A stretch of DNA of 64,000 nt from Eumeta japonica (Eukaryota; Arthropoda; Insecta; Lepidoptera; Psychidae): NCBI GenBank assembly GCA_005406025.1, contig BGZK01000476.1, positions 248,001-312,000 of the forward strand. Reading direction: 5' to 3'. Shown here one piece after another: positions 47,985 through 60,400 of the stretch. The position numbers and the translations under genes are program-made. The notes beneath the pieces are model-generated. The model saw nothing but the letters and a program-made list of their open reading frames with translations. It did no database searches and had not been told where the DNA came from. The stretch's first letter is position 1; the number at the start of each line of letters is the position of its first letter.

Positions 47985-48215
47985 GAGAAGGTGGTGGCTC
48001 TTAGCAGCGTGGGGTTCAATGGTTATAGAAATCCCATTTGGAAGGTACTGGGTTCGATGCTGACGACGTATGAAATTAAAGCTATGGCTCTGTGGCTTCG
48101 GAATGCATGTTAAACCATCTGTCCCGGCCTCTGTCATCACACAGTTCACAATGGTTGTCAGCTGCCCGCAATACGTACTAGGACAGTGTGGAAGGCTCAT
48201 GGTCCAAGCCTCTGA
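47985..48215 (+). mobile_element. tRNA-derived SINE
   Basis: GGTGGTGGCTCTTAGCAGCG near 47989 is A-box-like and ACTGGGTTCGATGC near 48048 is a B box. The body contains CTGTCATCACACAGTTCACA and a short AT-rich end. Frames on both strands here are artefacts of the SINE. Confidence 0.55.
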
Positions 48216-48699
48216 ACGATTATATAAAAAGTTTATAAAGAAATAGGTCTCAACATTGTGATTGTTAGCAAATTGAAATTAATAACGAATAAAATACTTA
48301 ACGACAAAAATAGTGTAGTCGAGAAATGTCAAAATTTATTCATAATTTGTTGAAAACCTTTGCTGATAAAACGATAAATAAATGTCCTACAGAGTATATT
48401 CATAACGAAGTCTGTAAAAGATTCACCAAACAAACGGCTTTATTTCATCTTCTGAAATTCCATATTCCTCTTAATCTCCTCTATCGGTAGGCTGTGGTAT
48501 AAATAAATAGACATGACACAATATTATCGAATGTACTTTGAACTACATTTTATCATAAGTGGTGGAATTGCTTGAAACCGTGATTGTTAGATTATGCATG
48601 TTTTGCTTGGATTGTTGCTTTAGTTAAAAAATTACATTTTGTCAAATCAATTTTTCTGACAAAAAAATGAAGCGTTCAATGTATAACTTTGCTAACATG

Positions 48700-48965
48700 G
48701 CTATAATTGGCAAACGGGCTCGCAAGCCACCAGAAAGTAAGTGATCATCGCCGCCCATGGGCATTTGCAACCGCAGAGGTTGCAAACTTCCAGTGCCTTA
48801 CCGGTATCTTGGGTAGATTAGGTTAGGTTAAGTAAGGAGATTCATGAAGGGAATGCAGGATGACGAAGGGGAAGTCGGCCACCGGAACTGTCACTCCCTA
48901 GACGAAACGAAATAGCTGAAGCATTTATTTCACACTTGTAATCTGTGAGAGTTTGATATCTCCAC
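48700..48965 (+). mobile_element. LINE 3'-tail fragment
   Basis: GGCAAACGGGCTCGCAAGCC, AAGTGATCATCGCCGCCCAT and later CTAGACGAAACGAAATAGC are in the order seen in lepidopteran non-LTR tails. It includes a short TTAGG-like stretch (GATTAGGTTAGGTTAAG). Related pieces occur near 1200 (reversed), 31570 and 52250. Confidence 0.6.
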
Positions 48966-51900
48966 TGGACGAGCAGTTTCATTTTCGTGCCGTAGCCAAG
49001 TTGACCTCAGCACGACTCTACCACTCTCCAATATTTAGTATAATAATTTTAACATTTATGTCCATCTCATATAATTACGGGATTGATTTCATTCAATCTC
49101 ATATGCGATTTCCATTATAAGATATAATACATATTAAATTCGTATACAGTTAGCAAATGTTTCATAAGGATAGTAAATTTTTCATAGCATATTGTACATA
49201 TATTCAGAAGGAGAGCAAAATCGATATTTTTGAAATGCGAAAATTTATTTTAAATACAGAGTATGCAATTGAGCAATCAATATAATTGAATAATCACGAG
49301 CGAAGTGAGTGGTTTTAAAGTAGAGTCGTGAGCGCAACGCAACGACGATACATTGAGTTGCAAATAACTTGGCTCTCATGTAAAATGTACATGTTTTTAC
49401 CTGTACAGCAAGATAAATCAATGTATAGTACATTAAAAAGAATCTATCTAAATATTACATACGTATAAATTATAGGCATAATGATAAGATTTATCCTTCG
49501 CGTTTAATATGATCCTATGTCATCTGTAATTTCATAATCATAATGTAGTCAATATTAAGATTATAAAATTATTGAACGAAAGGAAAACTAATAATAGAAT
49601 TGTTCGAAATTAATTTTAGAATGTGCACTAAAATTGCTCGGACTTGCACACCTAAAGCGATTTTCCCTAGTTGGAGAGGTGAAAAAAATAGTATACTAGT
49701 ATATGATAATATACTAATTTGTATCATAGGTAAATAGGTTTGTAATAAAATAAAAATGTTTGCTTGTTTGTATAATATCTGTCTACCCTTCTGGGAAGTG
49801 AGTTTATATTATATTGCAAATATTATTATTATTATAAAAATCATTTATATAACATAATCATAATAAATAATATTTTTCTTGTATATTTACCTTATTAGTA
49901 TTTTCATACATACATTTCCATTCAATACAGTTTTAATTTAATATTGGTTTAGACAACAAATCATTTTTTTATATTTACGGCTGATCTATTTTTTGTTGAG
50001 TCTATGGCATTGTAGTGGAGGGGGCTCTATGCTAATATCAAACAAGAATTACGACTAAAGGACTATGATAAAATGCCATTTTTCAATTACATTTGACAAT
50101 GTTAAAGCGATTACCGAGATATTTTTGTAATAATAAATATCGTACCAGAAAATATATTATTACAGCTGACTTCAAAGAAGATATTGATCTTAATAAATAA
50201 TTATGTTATTACCAAAGCTGACAGCTAATTAATTAATTACTTGAAAAAAATGATATACAGACTCACGTGTGAAACCGGAGTAAAGCATTGTTTTGATTTA
50301 TCGATCTCGTCTGCTAGCGATCCGAAAAACAAGTCAATCTAAGGCCATTTGCACTAGGATTGATACTACCGTCCTGGAGATTCTCAATGCAACTATAATT
50401 TTTCTGTCCATTGCTGATGCAAGTGTTTTATAAATCTAGTCACAGGTAAAAGCTTTCTGTCACTAGAGCTTTTTAAAATGCCCGGCGCGGCTCGGTAGTG
50501 AAATACTCTTCCTGGCATTATTTTATAAATATTATTCAAGTGTGGCTCTTTAATTTGAGAATAAATAGTCCGGCAATACGTTTTATGGACTGTAAAAGTG
50601 AATTATACAACAAGATTTTTTTAAGTACTTACGACGAATCATTATTTTATGTTAAAACGAAAATGTTAATTAAGTGATTGACGTAACGGTTAAGGAATTC
50701 CAGAAAACACGCAATAAATTATTTCGAGTTGTTCAATAGTTATACCGACCGAATCTGTTATTAATGACTCGAAATATATCTTTAATGGTTTTTATATCAC
50801 TTAGAGTTTGACATTTGATTTACAATAATTAGTAAGTATAAAAAATATGTATTAACACTGTCACACATCAAGCACGTGACGCACAAAATTAATGCTCATA
50901 CATATTCAGTTATATCAATTATATTGTCGAGTACACACATAAACTATATGTCCATAAAACGCGCAAGAACATATGACACATACGCTATGTGTTAGATACA
51001 TGCAAAACGACTTTTAAGATATATAAAAACATATTATTTAAGTTGGTATGAAAAACTAACATTCTACTATTACAAGTTTTTTTGTTGTAGATACTTTTTC
51101 ATGAAACAAGGTTTCTCTTTACAGAATTATTTATTGCTGTAAATAATAATTAACCGCTTTACATAACTATTAAACAACTTTCGAGATAAACGTCAACCGT
51201 AAACCGAAAAGACAAGAATGAAATAAATGCGTTTTTTTGTCCAGCCATATCCTGTCGCGCGCCCACCGCGCGCGAGGGGACTGATAACGAGACCGCCGAA
51301 GGCCGGCCGGTGCGCCGACGCGGCGTCCATTGTGCTACTTGCTTGCCCACGTAAATGGATCACGGTGAATTGTTTACCTATTGTTATTTATCACGCCGCT
51401 ATAGTATTTTCTTCTCTCTAATACGATTGAAAATCTATCATAATGTCTTTTTCTCTATGGAAAACTTATAAATAAACCAAATGTTTTCTGATCATTTCCA
51501 ATTCATACAAAAAAGGTTTTTTAGAAACGTTTATTATTCGTCTAATTTATACAATACTAAGTGTTATCCGCCCTTTTCACAGTGCGTAAATTATAACTTA
51601 CTAATTATAGTTTCAGATCCCGACCTCGCTCTCGATTTTTATCTCGTACCCGGTGCCGATTTCGTTCCTCCCTTTAATGTAGCTGCTTTTTGCTTGTACC
51701 CATACATTATTCTTTGTACAAAAAGCGTACTCTTTGCTATCTCGTAATCCAGAACGTAATTTAGGCACAAAATTTGATTACAGTCTGTTCAACCGTTTTC
51801 GTAAACAATCCAGACAAACAAATAGACATACGCAATTATCTACTTAATACTTTCGCAACTGCATAAACTTACTGTATCCCATATTTGATCACGATCGGTC

Positions 51901-52224
51901 AAATCATTGCTTAATAGTAAGCGGATGCATTATACACTAACAAAGTAACAAAAATTTTTAGAATGTTTAATATCTATCTCCTAGATTATTTATTAGGCAC
52001 AGTATCCTATTCACTTTAACCGCAAACAGTCGTACGTGTACTCCCATCAAAGGAACACATTAGGCCTTAATTTAATCGTCGAGTCCAATGGCCTGACAAA
52101 TTACTATCACCGACTAGCCTCCGTCAATTGGCATACAAAGGTCATTAGCCCTTCTGCATATCAGCGATGGCCTGTCTATTAGTCGTTATTGTGTTAAAGA
52201 ATTATTACCAAAGTAAATAAGTAA
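48966..52224. other. AT-rich intergenic DNA with one GC-rich patch
   Basis: No coding exon is supported. A GC-rich block at 51240-51350 (CCACCGCGCGCGAGG, GAAGGCCGGCCGGTGCG) stands out and could be a promoter or a non-coding first exon. Hexamer-like GATCCCGACC sequence occurs at 51615-51670. Confidence 0.4.
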
Positions 52225-52335
52225 AAAAACAAAAGGGGTGCGGAGTAATAGAGGAGGGATCGGGACGCCGGAAGTCTCACTTACTGGACGGAATGAAACT
52301 CCGGACGCTGTTACTCGACGCCTGTATTCCGTATA
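52225..52335 (+). mobile_element. LINE 3'-tail-like fragment
   Basis: GGAGGGATCGGGACGCCGGA, TCACTTACTGGACGGAATG and GACGCTGTTACTCGACGCCT match the same family as 31700-31800. Confidence 0.5.
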
Positions 52336-52435
52336 AGATTCTCAACAATAAAGGGCCGCGAAACCATATGCGACCGCGAAACTGCGAAACGAATGGAAAT
52401 GCATACGGCAACTTTTTTATTACGATTTCAAGTCC

Positions 52436-52640
52436 GACCACACCTCGGAGCGGATGTGTCGGCGTATTTTTTTATTATTTTTACGCGGCATGCGGACTCC
52501 GGCCTCGAGGCGCGAAGAATGCGGCGCGCAGAGTTACTGCGCACCGAGAATCGCACTATTTTAGTTAAAAACGTATCGCGCATGGCTGTTGCGACACAGT
52601 CGCCGTTCGCGGACTCCGTCTGCGATTGGAAAGCGTGAAG
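52436..52640. other. GC-rich patch
   Basis: A 200-base block rich in CG dinucleotides contains GGCCTCGAGGCGCGAAG and CGCGCATGGCTGTTGCG. The latter includes an ATG opening an 18-codon frame. It could be a promoter or short 5' exon. Nothing connects it to a gene in the window. Confidence 0.3.
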
Positions 52641-52838
52641 GCGATCATATTTATTAACATGTAGCGTGTTTTTTCTTTTGGCGATGGGGTACTCCCGGTC
52701 ACACCGCGTGTCCCGGCCGCTTCACTACAACCTGGCGACGTGTAGTCGAATTTCGAAATAATGTACGAGCTAATTTATAAGGTCAGAAGAACAGAGAGTC
52801 GGAGGATTGAAGGCTTTTTTGTTCCAATATCGGCAAAA

Positions 52839-53061
52839 CATTGCGATGGGTGAAAAATACCATGTCAAAAAATTCATCAGAATCTGTTTATTGTATATAG
52901 ATATATATATACATACACGTAATCCGTTCATTGTATCTTTATTACATATTTACAATAAACGGTTTCTCGTTAATTTTTATAAACTATGAACGTGAACAAT
53001 CTCGTGAACAATGATCTTTCTTATTAACTTTTGATCATGGTATTTTTCACCCTTTGCAATA
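52839..53061. mobile_element. Small MITE with about 37-bp inverted ends
   Basis: ATGGGTGAAAAATACCATG near 52846 and its reverse near 53034 (CATGGTATTTTTCACCCTTT) are the cores of two arms, 52839-52875 and 53024-53061. The interior is AT-rich and non-coding. Confidence 0.55.
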
Positions 53062-53849
53062 TATTGTAAATCATTCAAAAAAAAGTTTCACTTCTCCGAA
53101 TCTCAGGTCTTCTGATCTTGCATGATGGCTCGTATATTATTATTAAATTCGATTATGTGTGTATGTAAAAGAACATTTTTAATAAAAATCGATTGTGATC
53201 TAAAAAGCAAATGGAATACGTAAACCTAACTTTTTTATATTTCATACATCTTTCTATCTCTTTAACCTCGTTAATTTCCTAAATTGCTAAATGAGTATTC
53301 ATAAGACTTTTGTAGAAAAAAAAGTATTTAGGCTTCATTTTATCTTAACTGCACGACACGGAAACAATTTATTTGTTTTATAATGACTCTGATGAAGGAG
53401 AAATTGTACAGTACACTTCTATTAATAGAGCGAGATGACTATACCAATATTTAGTCTAACTTTCGAACTCATTTAGGACTCATATAGAACTCGTAACTCA
53501 TATAGACTCATTTAGAACTCATACGTGTAGAATTATAGCACAAAAATCAATACAAAAAATTATTTTCGATTATTCTGCTACAAAATTTAAGTCAAACAAA
53601 GTTATGTAATGCAATAATACATAGAGACACTTCTCTCCCGGTTCTAGTAAGTAACTTACTAGACCTGGCACAGGCAGGCGAGCTTTCGCACACGCAATCC
53701 CACCTACTCCTACTAATCTCCGATTTCGTCTCAGCCTGTAAAGTTTCAGGCGAGTTTTCAAGTAAAAAGCTAAAGGCAAGCTTGAGATTAGACGCTGCGT
53801 GTTACGGTCGTGGATCTCAGCGTGAGTCGTTTTCGTGACTCTCCCTCGT

Positions 53850-53945
53850 GTTAAATCAAATCAAATCAAAAGTAGCTTTATTTCGTAGGTAATAGAAATT
53901 GTACTTGAAATGCGTTAAAAACGATTGTTTTGAAACATCAACTTA
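53850..53945 (-). mobile_element. LINE 3' end with (GATTT)n tail, reverse orientation
   Basis: AAATCAAATCAAATCAAAAG followed by TAGCTTTATTTCGTAGG is the reverse of an element ending in a short TTTGATTTGATTT repeat, a pattern known for lepidopteran non-LTR elements. Confidence 0.5.
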
Positions 53946-54404
53946 AAAATAAATATCAAAGAAAAATTAAAAAAGAGAAATTAAAATTACTCTACTTAAT
54001 GTGCATCATAAAGCGATAATGACACATTTTACTATTTTGACAGTTATGTAAAGGATTCTTTTAACAACGATTAATAGAACGGAATAATACAATGAACTTT
54101 TATTTAAACATGTTGAAAGTCTTTGTAGAACTTTTAAATTTAATCTACAGTGATTTCGCACAAATAACAGCTATTATTCAATCGCTATGAATTAGATCGA
54201 GGTTAAAAGTTTGCAAAATTATTGTTTATCTCATAAACGTTACATAAATGCGTAAGCATTCCACACTGGCACGTTGTTATCCAAATTGAGTGAAGCTATT
54301 GCGAAAATATTTGTTTATAAATCTGTGAAATGTTCATTAAGGTTATAAAATCAAATGCTCGTTCGTGTATTCGTTTAAATATATAATTAGGGATGGTTGA
54401 AAAA

Positions 54405-54640
54405 AAAATGTTGGTAGTTTAATGGTCGAGAGACTTCGAGTCAGAAGGTTTCGGATTCTGACCACGGCCTCACAAACCGATGACCCTTTAATCTTAGTCT
54501 AATTACCACTAGTACCGCGACTCGGTAATCACCTTAAGCCGTCAGTCGCGGCAGACGTTCTCGACGACTCGATGAGTGTGGCTTTTGACAACACTCAACC
54601 CGCACTAAGCCAGCATGGAGGGCTTAGATTCCAAATTCAT
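54405..54640 (+). mobile_element. tRNA-derived SINE
   Basis: TAGTTTAATGGTCGAGAG near 54416 corresponds to an A box and GGTTTCGGATTCTGACC near 54448 to a degraded B box. The body includes CAACACTCAACCCGCACTAA and CAGCATGGAGGGC. Confidence 0.6.
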
Positions 54641-54779
54641 CAATTTTGAATGAGAAATATGAAATGATTACAACTCAGTAGTAGGTAACACTAGAGTAGC
54701 ACAAAGTTTAGAAAAAATCTTAGATTTTTAAAATGTTATGACACGTGTTTGATCCTCAATTGCATAAACAAATTTACAC

Positions 54780-55220
54780 ATCTTATTGGATTCCATAATG
54801 GCTCACTGTATACCAGTGTGGGGTTCGGCTTCAAAAACTAAAATAATAAAACTTGCTATTGAAACTTATTCATTGCAAACCTTTTCACTTTTTGTATACC
54901 ACACTGTGACAACATTAGGCTACTTTATATGATAAAACTTTGTGCCAAAAAATAAACACAATATCGTCATTGCGACAATCAAATTTACAACATCTTTTGT
55001 CTTTGAACAAACTACCAATCTACTCACATATATCTGTAATGTAGTAAACAAAATATTAAATAAAACACACCATAAATGCAAAAAAAACTACTCCGATATG
55101 GTTAAGAAAGCCCTTCTGTCCTATTTATTCCTTCGCAAACATGAATATTATAATAAACTTTGCATGTTTCAACCCTCCACGCTATACACCATCCAAAGCA
55201 TATATTTTTCAATGTAAAAT
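54780..55220 (+). pseudogene. LINE C-terminal coding remnant
   Basis: Plus-strand translation around 54798 reads M-A-H-C-I-P-V-W-G-S-A and is followed by a Lys- and Asn-rich stretch with K-K-A-L-L-S-Y and E-Y-Y-N-K. The I-P-V-W-G box with this spacing resembles the region after the reverse transcriptase in Jockey/CR1-type elements. Stops are present. Confidence 0.5.
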
Positions 55221-56179
55221 CTCACCAATTGACACACCATGTAATGTATTAAAACACAAATACCTTGTTAACCACATTTATTCACAACATACATCCTCAT
55301 GTAACAACTAGCTCACACGTACACATTTTCCTCCTCTGTCTGCATGAATGTCTAATATATCATTAAATTAACATAGCTTACTTAAGGTGCAAAATTTATC
55401 TATATCTTTGTAATAAATCAGGTGTGTTAAAAAAATTGTAGCACCCGAGGGGAAATAGCTCAACTTATCGACCTGATATGAACGATTAGAACTATGTTTT
55501 AATAAAGGAATATGAAATTGACAAAGATGAAGTGACCTCGATATTAAAGATTTAATTCGAGAGTTGTAGTAGATAGCGCTGGAACATTTTGCTATAGAAC
55601 TGTTCTAGAAAGGATAAAAAAAGATACTGTGATAATGCAAGGTATGTAAGTATTTTAAATATGAAATACAATATTCGACATACGTCGATGCACTCCGCAA
55701 TCCTAGCTCTAAATCATCGATATATATAAAGATTAGTGTTGAAAAGGGAAAATAACAAAACTACTGCTTTTAATGAAAACAAGAAAAATAAAAGTACATC
55801 GATCCGTGATCGATTGACCTAAAAAAACAGTCTTGCAAATATTTGAAATTTCATTTAATTTGATAGTATATTGAAAAAGTTCAATTATATAAACCCCGAT
55901 GAAACGTCCTTAGTATTTCCAAAAGGAAAAACAATCAAAAATTAAAAAATAACTTAAGTTAAGTTAACTTCGAGATTTCCATAATATTGAATAACGTTTC
56001 CTTAATTTCGCCGCCCACGTTTTATACTTTTGACCTTTAATCACAACTATTACACTGTTATTGGCAGCACCCACAAACACTGGTCTTATTCAGGATGCCA
56101 TATACAGTAAATGCCACTACGCCACTTGGCTCTATTACTCGTCTAGAGACGGAATAATAAGTCTAAAATAATAGATTAC
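55221..56179. other. AT-rich intergenic DNA
   Basis: I see no gene, RNA gene or structured repeat here. Confidence 0.5.
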
Positions 56180-56345
56180 AAGCGATGACCAGCGGTAACA
56201 AGTGTAGCCTTCAAACCGGGGATTCGAACTCGGATTACGAGCGCATTGGTCGATGAGTTTTAACTTAAACAAAGTTAACTGATCCCTTAATTAGTACTTC
56301 CTCGCCTCCAGTCGCAATGAGTTAACGTGGACAGCTCAAAGTCCA
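56180..56345 (+). mobile_element. tRNA-derived SINE fragment
   Basis: CCGGGGATTCGAACTCGG near 56216 carries a B box, and GAGCGCATTGGTCGATGAG follows, as in the SINE at 13806. Confidence 0.6.
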
Positions 56346-56846
56346 ATGTGAAATAAAAAGATCGTGGGAAGATATGCTTCGACAGCGGCTGATTAACGTG
56401 TAGCGTAAGTACACGTACAAACATGATAGAATATATATATATATAACGTTAAATGAGTTAGAACCCCTCTGTCGGACAGGCAAAACGCCTTCATTGCCCT
56501 CTTAAATCGAAGAATATTACCATCTGCCACAAATCTTGCCGTGGCTGCGCGTGCGTCGAAAGGAATTGCCCTATCATTTTTTATGCCATATTTTGAGGCA
56601 CCCGATTCCTTTGAATAAAATGAGGTTAACAAGTAATTAATTAATATTTGCATCTTTATATTGCTTAAGATAAACAAGGATCATATAGTAACAACTTAAC
56701 ACATAGTAACAACTTTAAAAAAATACTGGATCATAACCTTTTAAACACAATTTATTTCACAAAAAGTTTATATAAGTTATGAGAAAACGTACAACAGAAT
56801 TACGATATTAAATTCTTATGTTTGAGTTCCAGTTAGCCATTTTTTT

Positions 56847-57479
56847 AGGGTTCCGAGCCAAAATGGCAAAAACGCAACCCTCATAGTTTCGTTATGTCCG
56901 TCCGTCCGTAAATCGCAGGTATTTTACTCAAAAACTACAAGGTGTATATTTATGAGATCCGGAGTATAGGTGTCTAGTATAATCCGCTACTTAGTTTGGT
57001 AGTCAAACAATAAAAAAAAATATTTCTATGGCGGACACTCCATGTACGTAACAGAAGCTGAAAAAATAGTCGCTCCGAAAGTAGCAGAAATTGTGTTCTC
57101 CCTTCTACTTTTTAAATCGTACCTTCATAAAATATGAATAAATCACAAAGATAACGCTTAATAAATACTTTCAACGAAAATTGTTTTGAGATCATTGGAT
57201 ATACCGTTTAATGAGTTATTTCCGAAAAACTGCGTTTCTGAACAAAAGAACGTAAGTGCTTTCAAGTACGCTCATCCGCTCGTACATTTTAATTTACACT
57301 AGTTTTAGAGTAATAGTCGACATACCTACTTTCTTCTCTAGGTATAAGCGATTAAAGTGTGAAAACATGGAAAAAAGTGTAACAACGTAGTTTTTTCCAT
57401 CTGTAGTGCATTTCTTTGTAGTAACGGCTTCGGAACCCTACAGTGAGCATGGTCCAGCATGCTCTTGGCCTGTTTTTTG
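56847..57479 (+). mobile_element. GGGTTCCG repeat element, copy D
   Basis: The head AGGGTTCCGAGCCAAAATGG and the end GCTTCGGAACCCTACAGTGA followed by GCATGGTCCAGCATGCTC match the other copies. At 633 bp it is shorter, with an internal deletion of about 120 bp after the AACAGAAGCTGAAAA segment near 57050. Confidence 0.8.
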
Positions 57480-60400
57480 TATCTAACAAGACGTCTGCAG
57501 GTTTGTGTATCTGCATATAATATTTTGTAGAAAGATAAGCTAACGTAAATCAATTTACTATTGGTTTTGAAAACAATTGGACAAAAGGAATTAGTTATAT
57601 ACCAATCTGTTTGCTGCTTCTTTGTTAAGAAAATAAATAATTCAAATATGTATTAATAAATGTAAATACATTAGCCCCACTTTAAATCTAATACCCAACC
57701 TACTGCCCCTCTGAGACAAGTAAAATTTTCGGACCAATCCGAAATGTACCTCTGAAGCGCCAAACGAAAGCCGTAAAACTGCATTCTTGTGACATCACCG
57801 AGGCCTTCGTGCTGCAGTTCTAGATCGTTCGATGGATGCAAGATTCTGACTCGACACTCCCTCAGAGATCGACTTCGGGAACCAGTCGTCGCCGTCGGCC
57901 CGTGCCGCCTATCAGCGCGAATGGGCGATACAACTCATATCTTAATAACAGTGAACTCGCTCACACAAAGAAAGGGCAGCCGTAAACCTGATCCATAGTT
58001 GTACAATTAAATCGAGTTAATTAATTGTTTTTTACAAGTTAACCGCAAATGCATTAGCTTAGGTATTTTTGTCATACTATAAGTATATGATAACTTTTTA
58101 TGTTCAATCAGTATACATGATTAACTAACGTTTGGATTAAGCTGTATATTTAAAACTTGAAATCGACAATTTTATTTTAAGATGTAGATGTCGCCCATGG
58201 GTTATTTTAAATTTCCCTGTATATGTGTGGAACAGAATTGATTTTTACTCTAATGAGATTAAATTACTGATTTATTTTCAAATCCTTATTTAATTTGAAA
58301 GCAACTTGTATTAAAATATTGCCAAGAAAATGACAATCGATAAAATTTCGGAGATGTCAAAAAGTTCGTGTTTTCCTGTTTGTGTATTTATATAGAGCAG
58401 ACCTTGTGTTTTCTTTTTGTTTGAAATTTCTATAGTGTACTGCTTTATTTCACCACGTGCGAGGTAAAACTTCGTACAATCTGATTGTTTAAAAAAAAAT
58501 CTATTAAACCTTATAGCAGTTAAAATATGTATTGCGTGTCCCGACTATACACCGAAGACAATAATTAAAAGTAAATAAATAAAAAAAATTAACAAAATTG
58601 TGAATCTAATTAAAGACTTTATATTTAATTACGTTACTTTAATTTACTATAATTGAAAATTGCTATTATAAAAATTTGAGAGGAACATAAATATTCGGTG
58701 TGTTGTAAAATAAAGTCCACTTTTGTGGCTGACTGTACGTTCATTGAACGAGGAAGCGAGAACCCGCCCCGCCCCAACTGGAGCAAACTTTTTTCTGCGA
58801 CGAGACACTATCTGCGTTTAAAGATCACTCTGACATTTATGCGGCGCGACATCATACTGCTACATGCGCCGCTGCCTCTGCGAGGATAATACCAATTAGC
58901 GTATATTGAGAGAAAACAGGAGAGAAAATGCAGTGCTGGTCGATGGTCGAGTTTAAAAGGCCACAATCTATTAATTAATACTGTGCGATTATTTGAATTC
59001 TACTGATATGTCGCTGCTGAGTTGGATATTTTTATTCCAAAAGCATATGTAAATTGAAAATTACTTTTGCTGAATATTTATACTGTTAGAAAAATCTGTA
59101 TTTATTGAACTTTGAATTCTCATACAACAGTTGTCGCACGGTCGTCTGTTTTATCTCCGCCATACAGCGTTAATCGTCATCGCTTTGATAACGACAACCG
59201 TTAACAGTGATTTAACAGGGTCAGCGTGAAGGACAGACGATTTGAATCCCTCAAAGTGAAATAAAAAACTCCTCAGTAGTGGGCCGATAGGAGTCTAACA
59301 AAATAGGTATCCACGTGAAGGTTATATTCTGTGTTGTTTTTTTTCTTATCAGGGTGAATATGTAACAATTTTATACAGTCACGTACATAATATGGTGAAC
59401 AGACAAAACATAGTATCTAACATCATAAGTAACAACGTATAAAATATACATATACAATAATACATAAACGAAGCCAATATCCATCCATCGTATGTCACAT
59501 CCTACAAGACATTGTCTTTCGATGTTGGTTCAAATAAACAGTGTCAGCGCCATAGTTTAGCACCACTCCCGTCGGGGCCCACCAAATACAATCAATAATT
59601 GAGTTTGAGATAAAGAAAATTAGATGCACTATTTCTCTGTTAAATGTCATTCCCATAACCCGATTCATATTTTTCTTTCATGATTCTGAACATATCCTAC
59701 AATATTTTATTTGTCACTTTTTTTCTTAACATCAAATCAACAAATATTATAAAAGCTGTCTATAACATTTCAATTAAATAGAAGAACAAAGAATATTGTA
59801 AAGAATGCTTATAGACTATCGCGAGGTAGAGAATTCGTTACAAATATAACGACTACAACAAACATAAATTGTACGTTTCACTAGTTGTATGGTGTGTTAG
59901 ACCAATTTTTTAAATTTCCTATAATTCCTGCAGTTAATTGCCAGCTTAATTTAATTTATTTATATTGATTAAAAAATGAGATCATTCCTACATTGATTAA
60001 TATATATGTAAAATTATACATACCAGTTTACTTTTGTTATACAACATAATCGCTATAAAGAATGTGATGGAATCTTGTTTTATTGCCTTTTAAAATGATA
60101 ATTTATTCAAATTCGAATTAATATTTATGAGTGCGACTGTACCCAGTGTATTACAGTAAACAACCATATATTAGATTTAAACCACCTATTATTATCTCAG
60201 CATAATAATCCATCATAATGTATCTTAATAATTCAATCATAACAAAAAATTGGAGCGACACGAGTTCACATACGAGTTATTGAGGCAGCTCGCGATAGAT
60301 AATGTGCTTATGTCGGAATTTGGTGTTCGTAAACAAGGTCATGATCGTCGTGAATTGTTACGATTGTCTTCTAGGATGCAATATCTTCATTAAGGAAACA

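Noticed and set aside
47865..48200. 111-codon minus-strand frame
   Set aside because: It overlaps a SINE with A- and B-box motifs and has no protein-family resemblance.
51159..51421. Opposing frames over the GC-rich block
   Set aside because: Both are short, Arg/Pro-rich as expected from CG-rich DNA, and without motifs.
52293..52638. Two overlapping plus-strand frames near 52300-52640
   Set aside because: They cross a LINE-tail fragment and a GC-rich patch and have no recognisable protein features.
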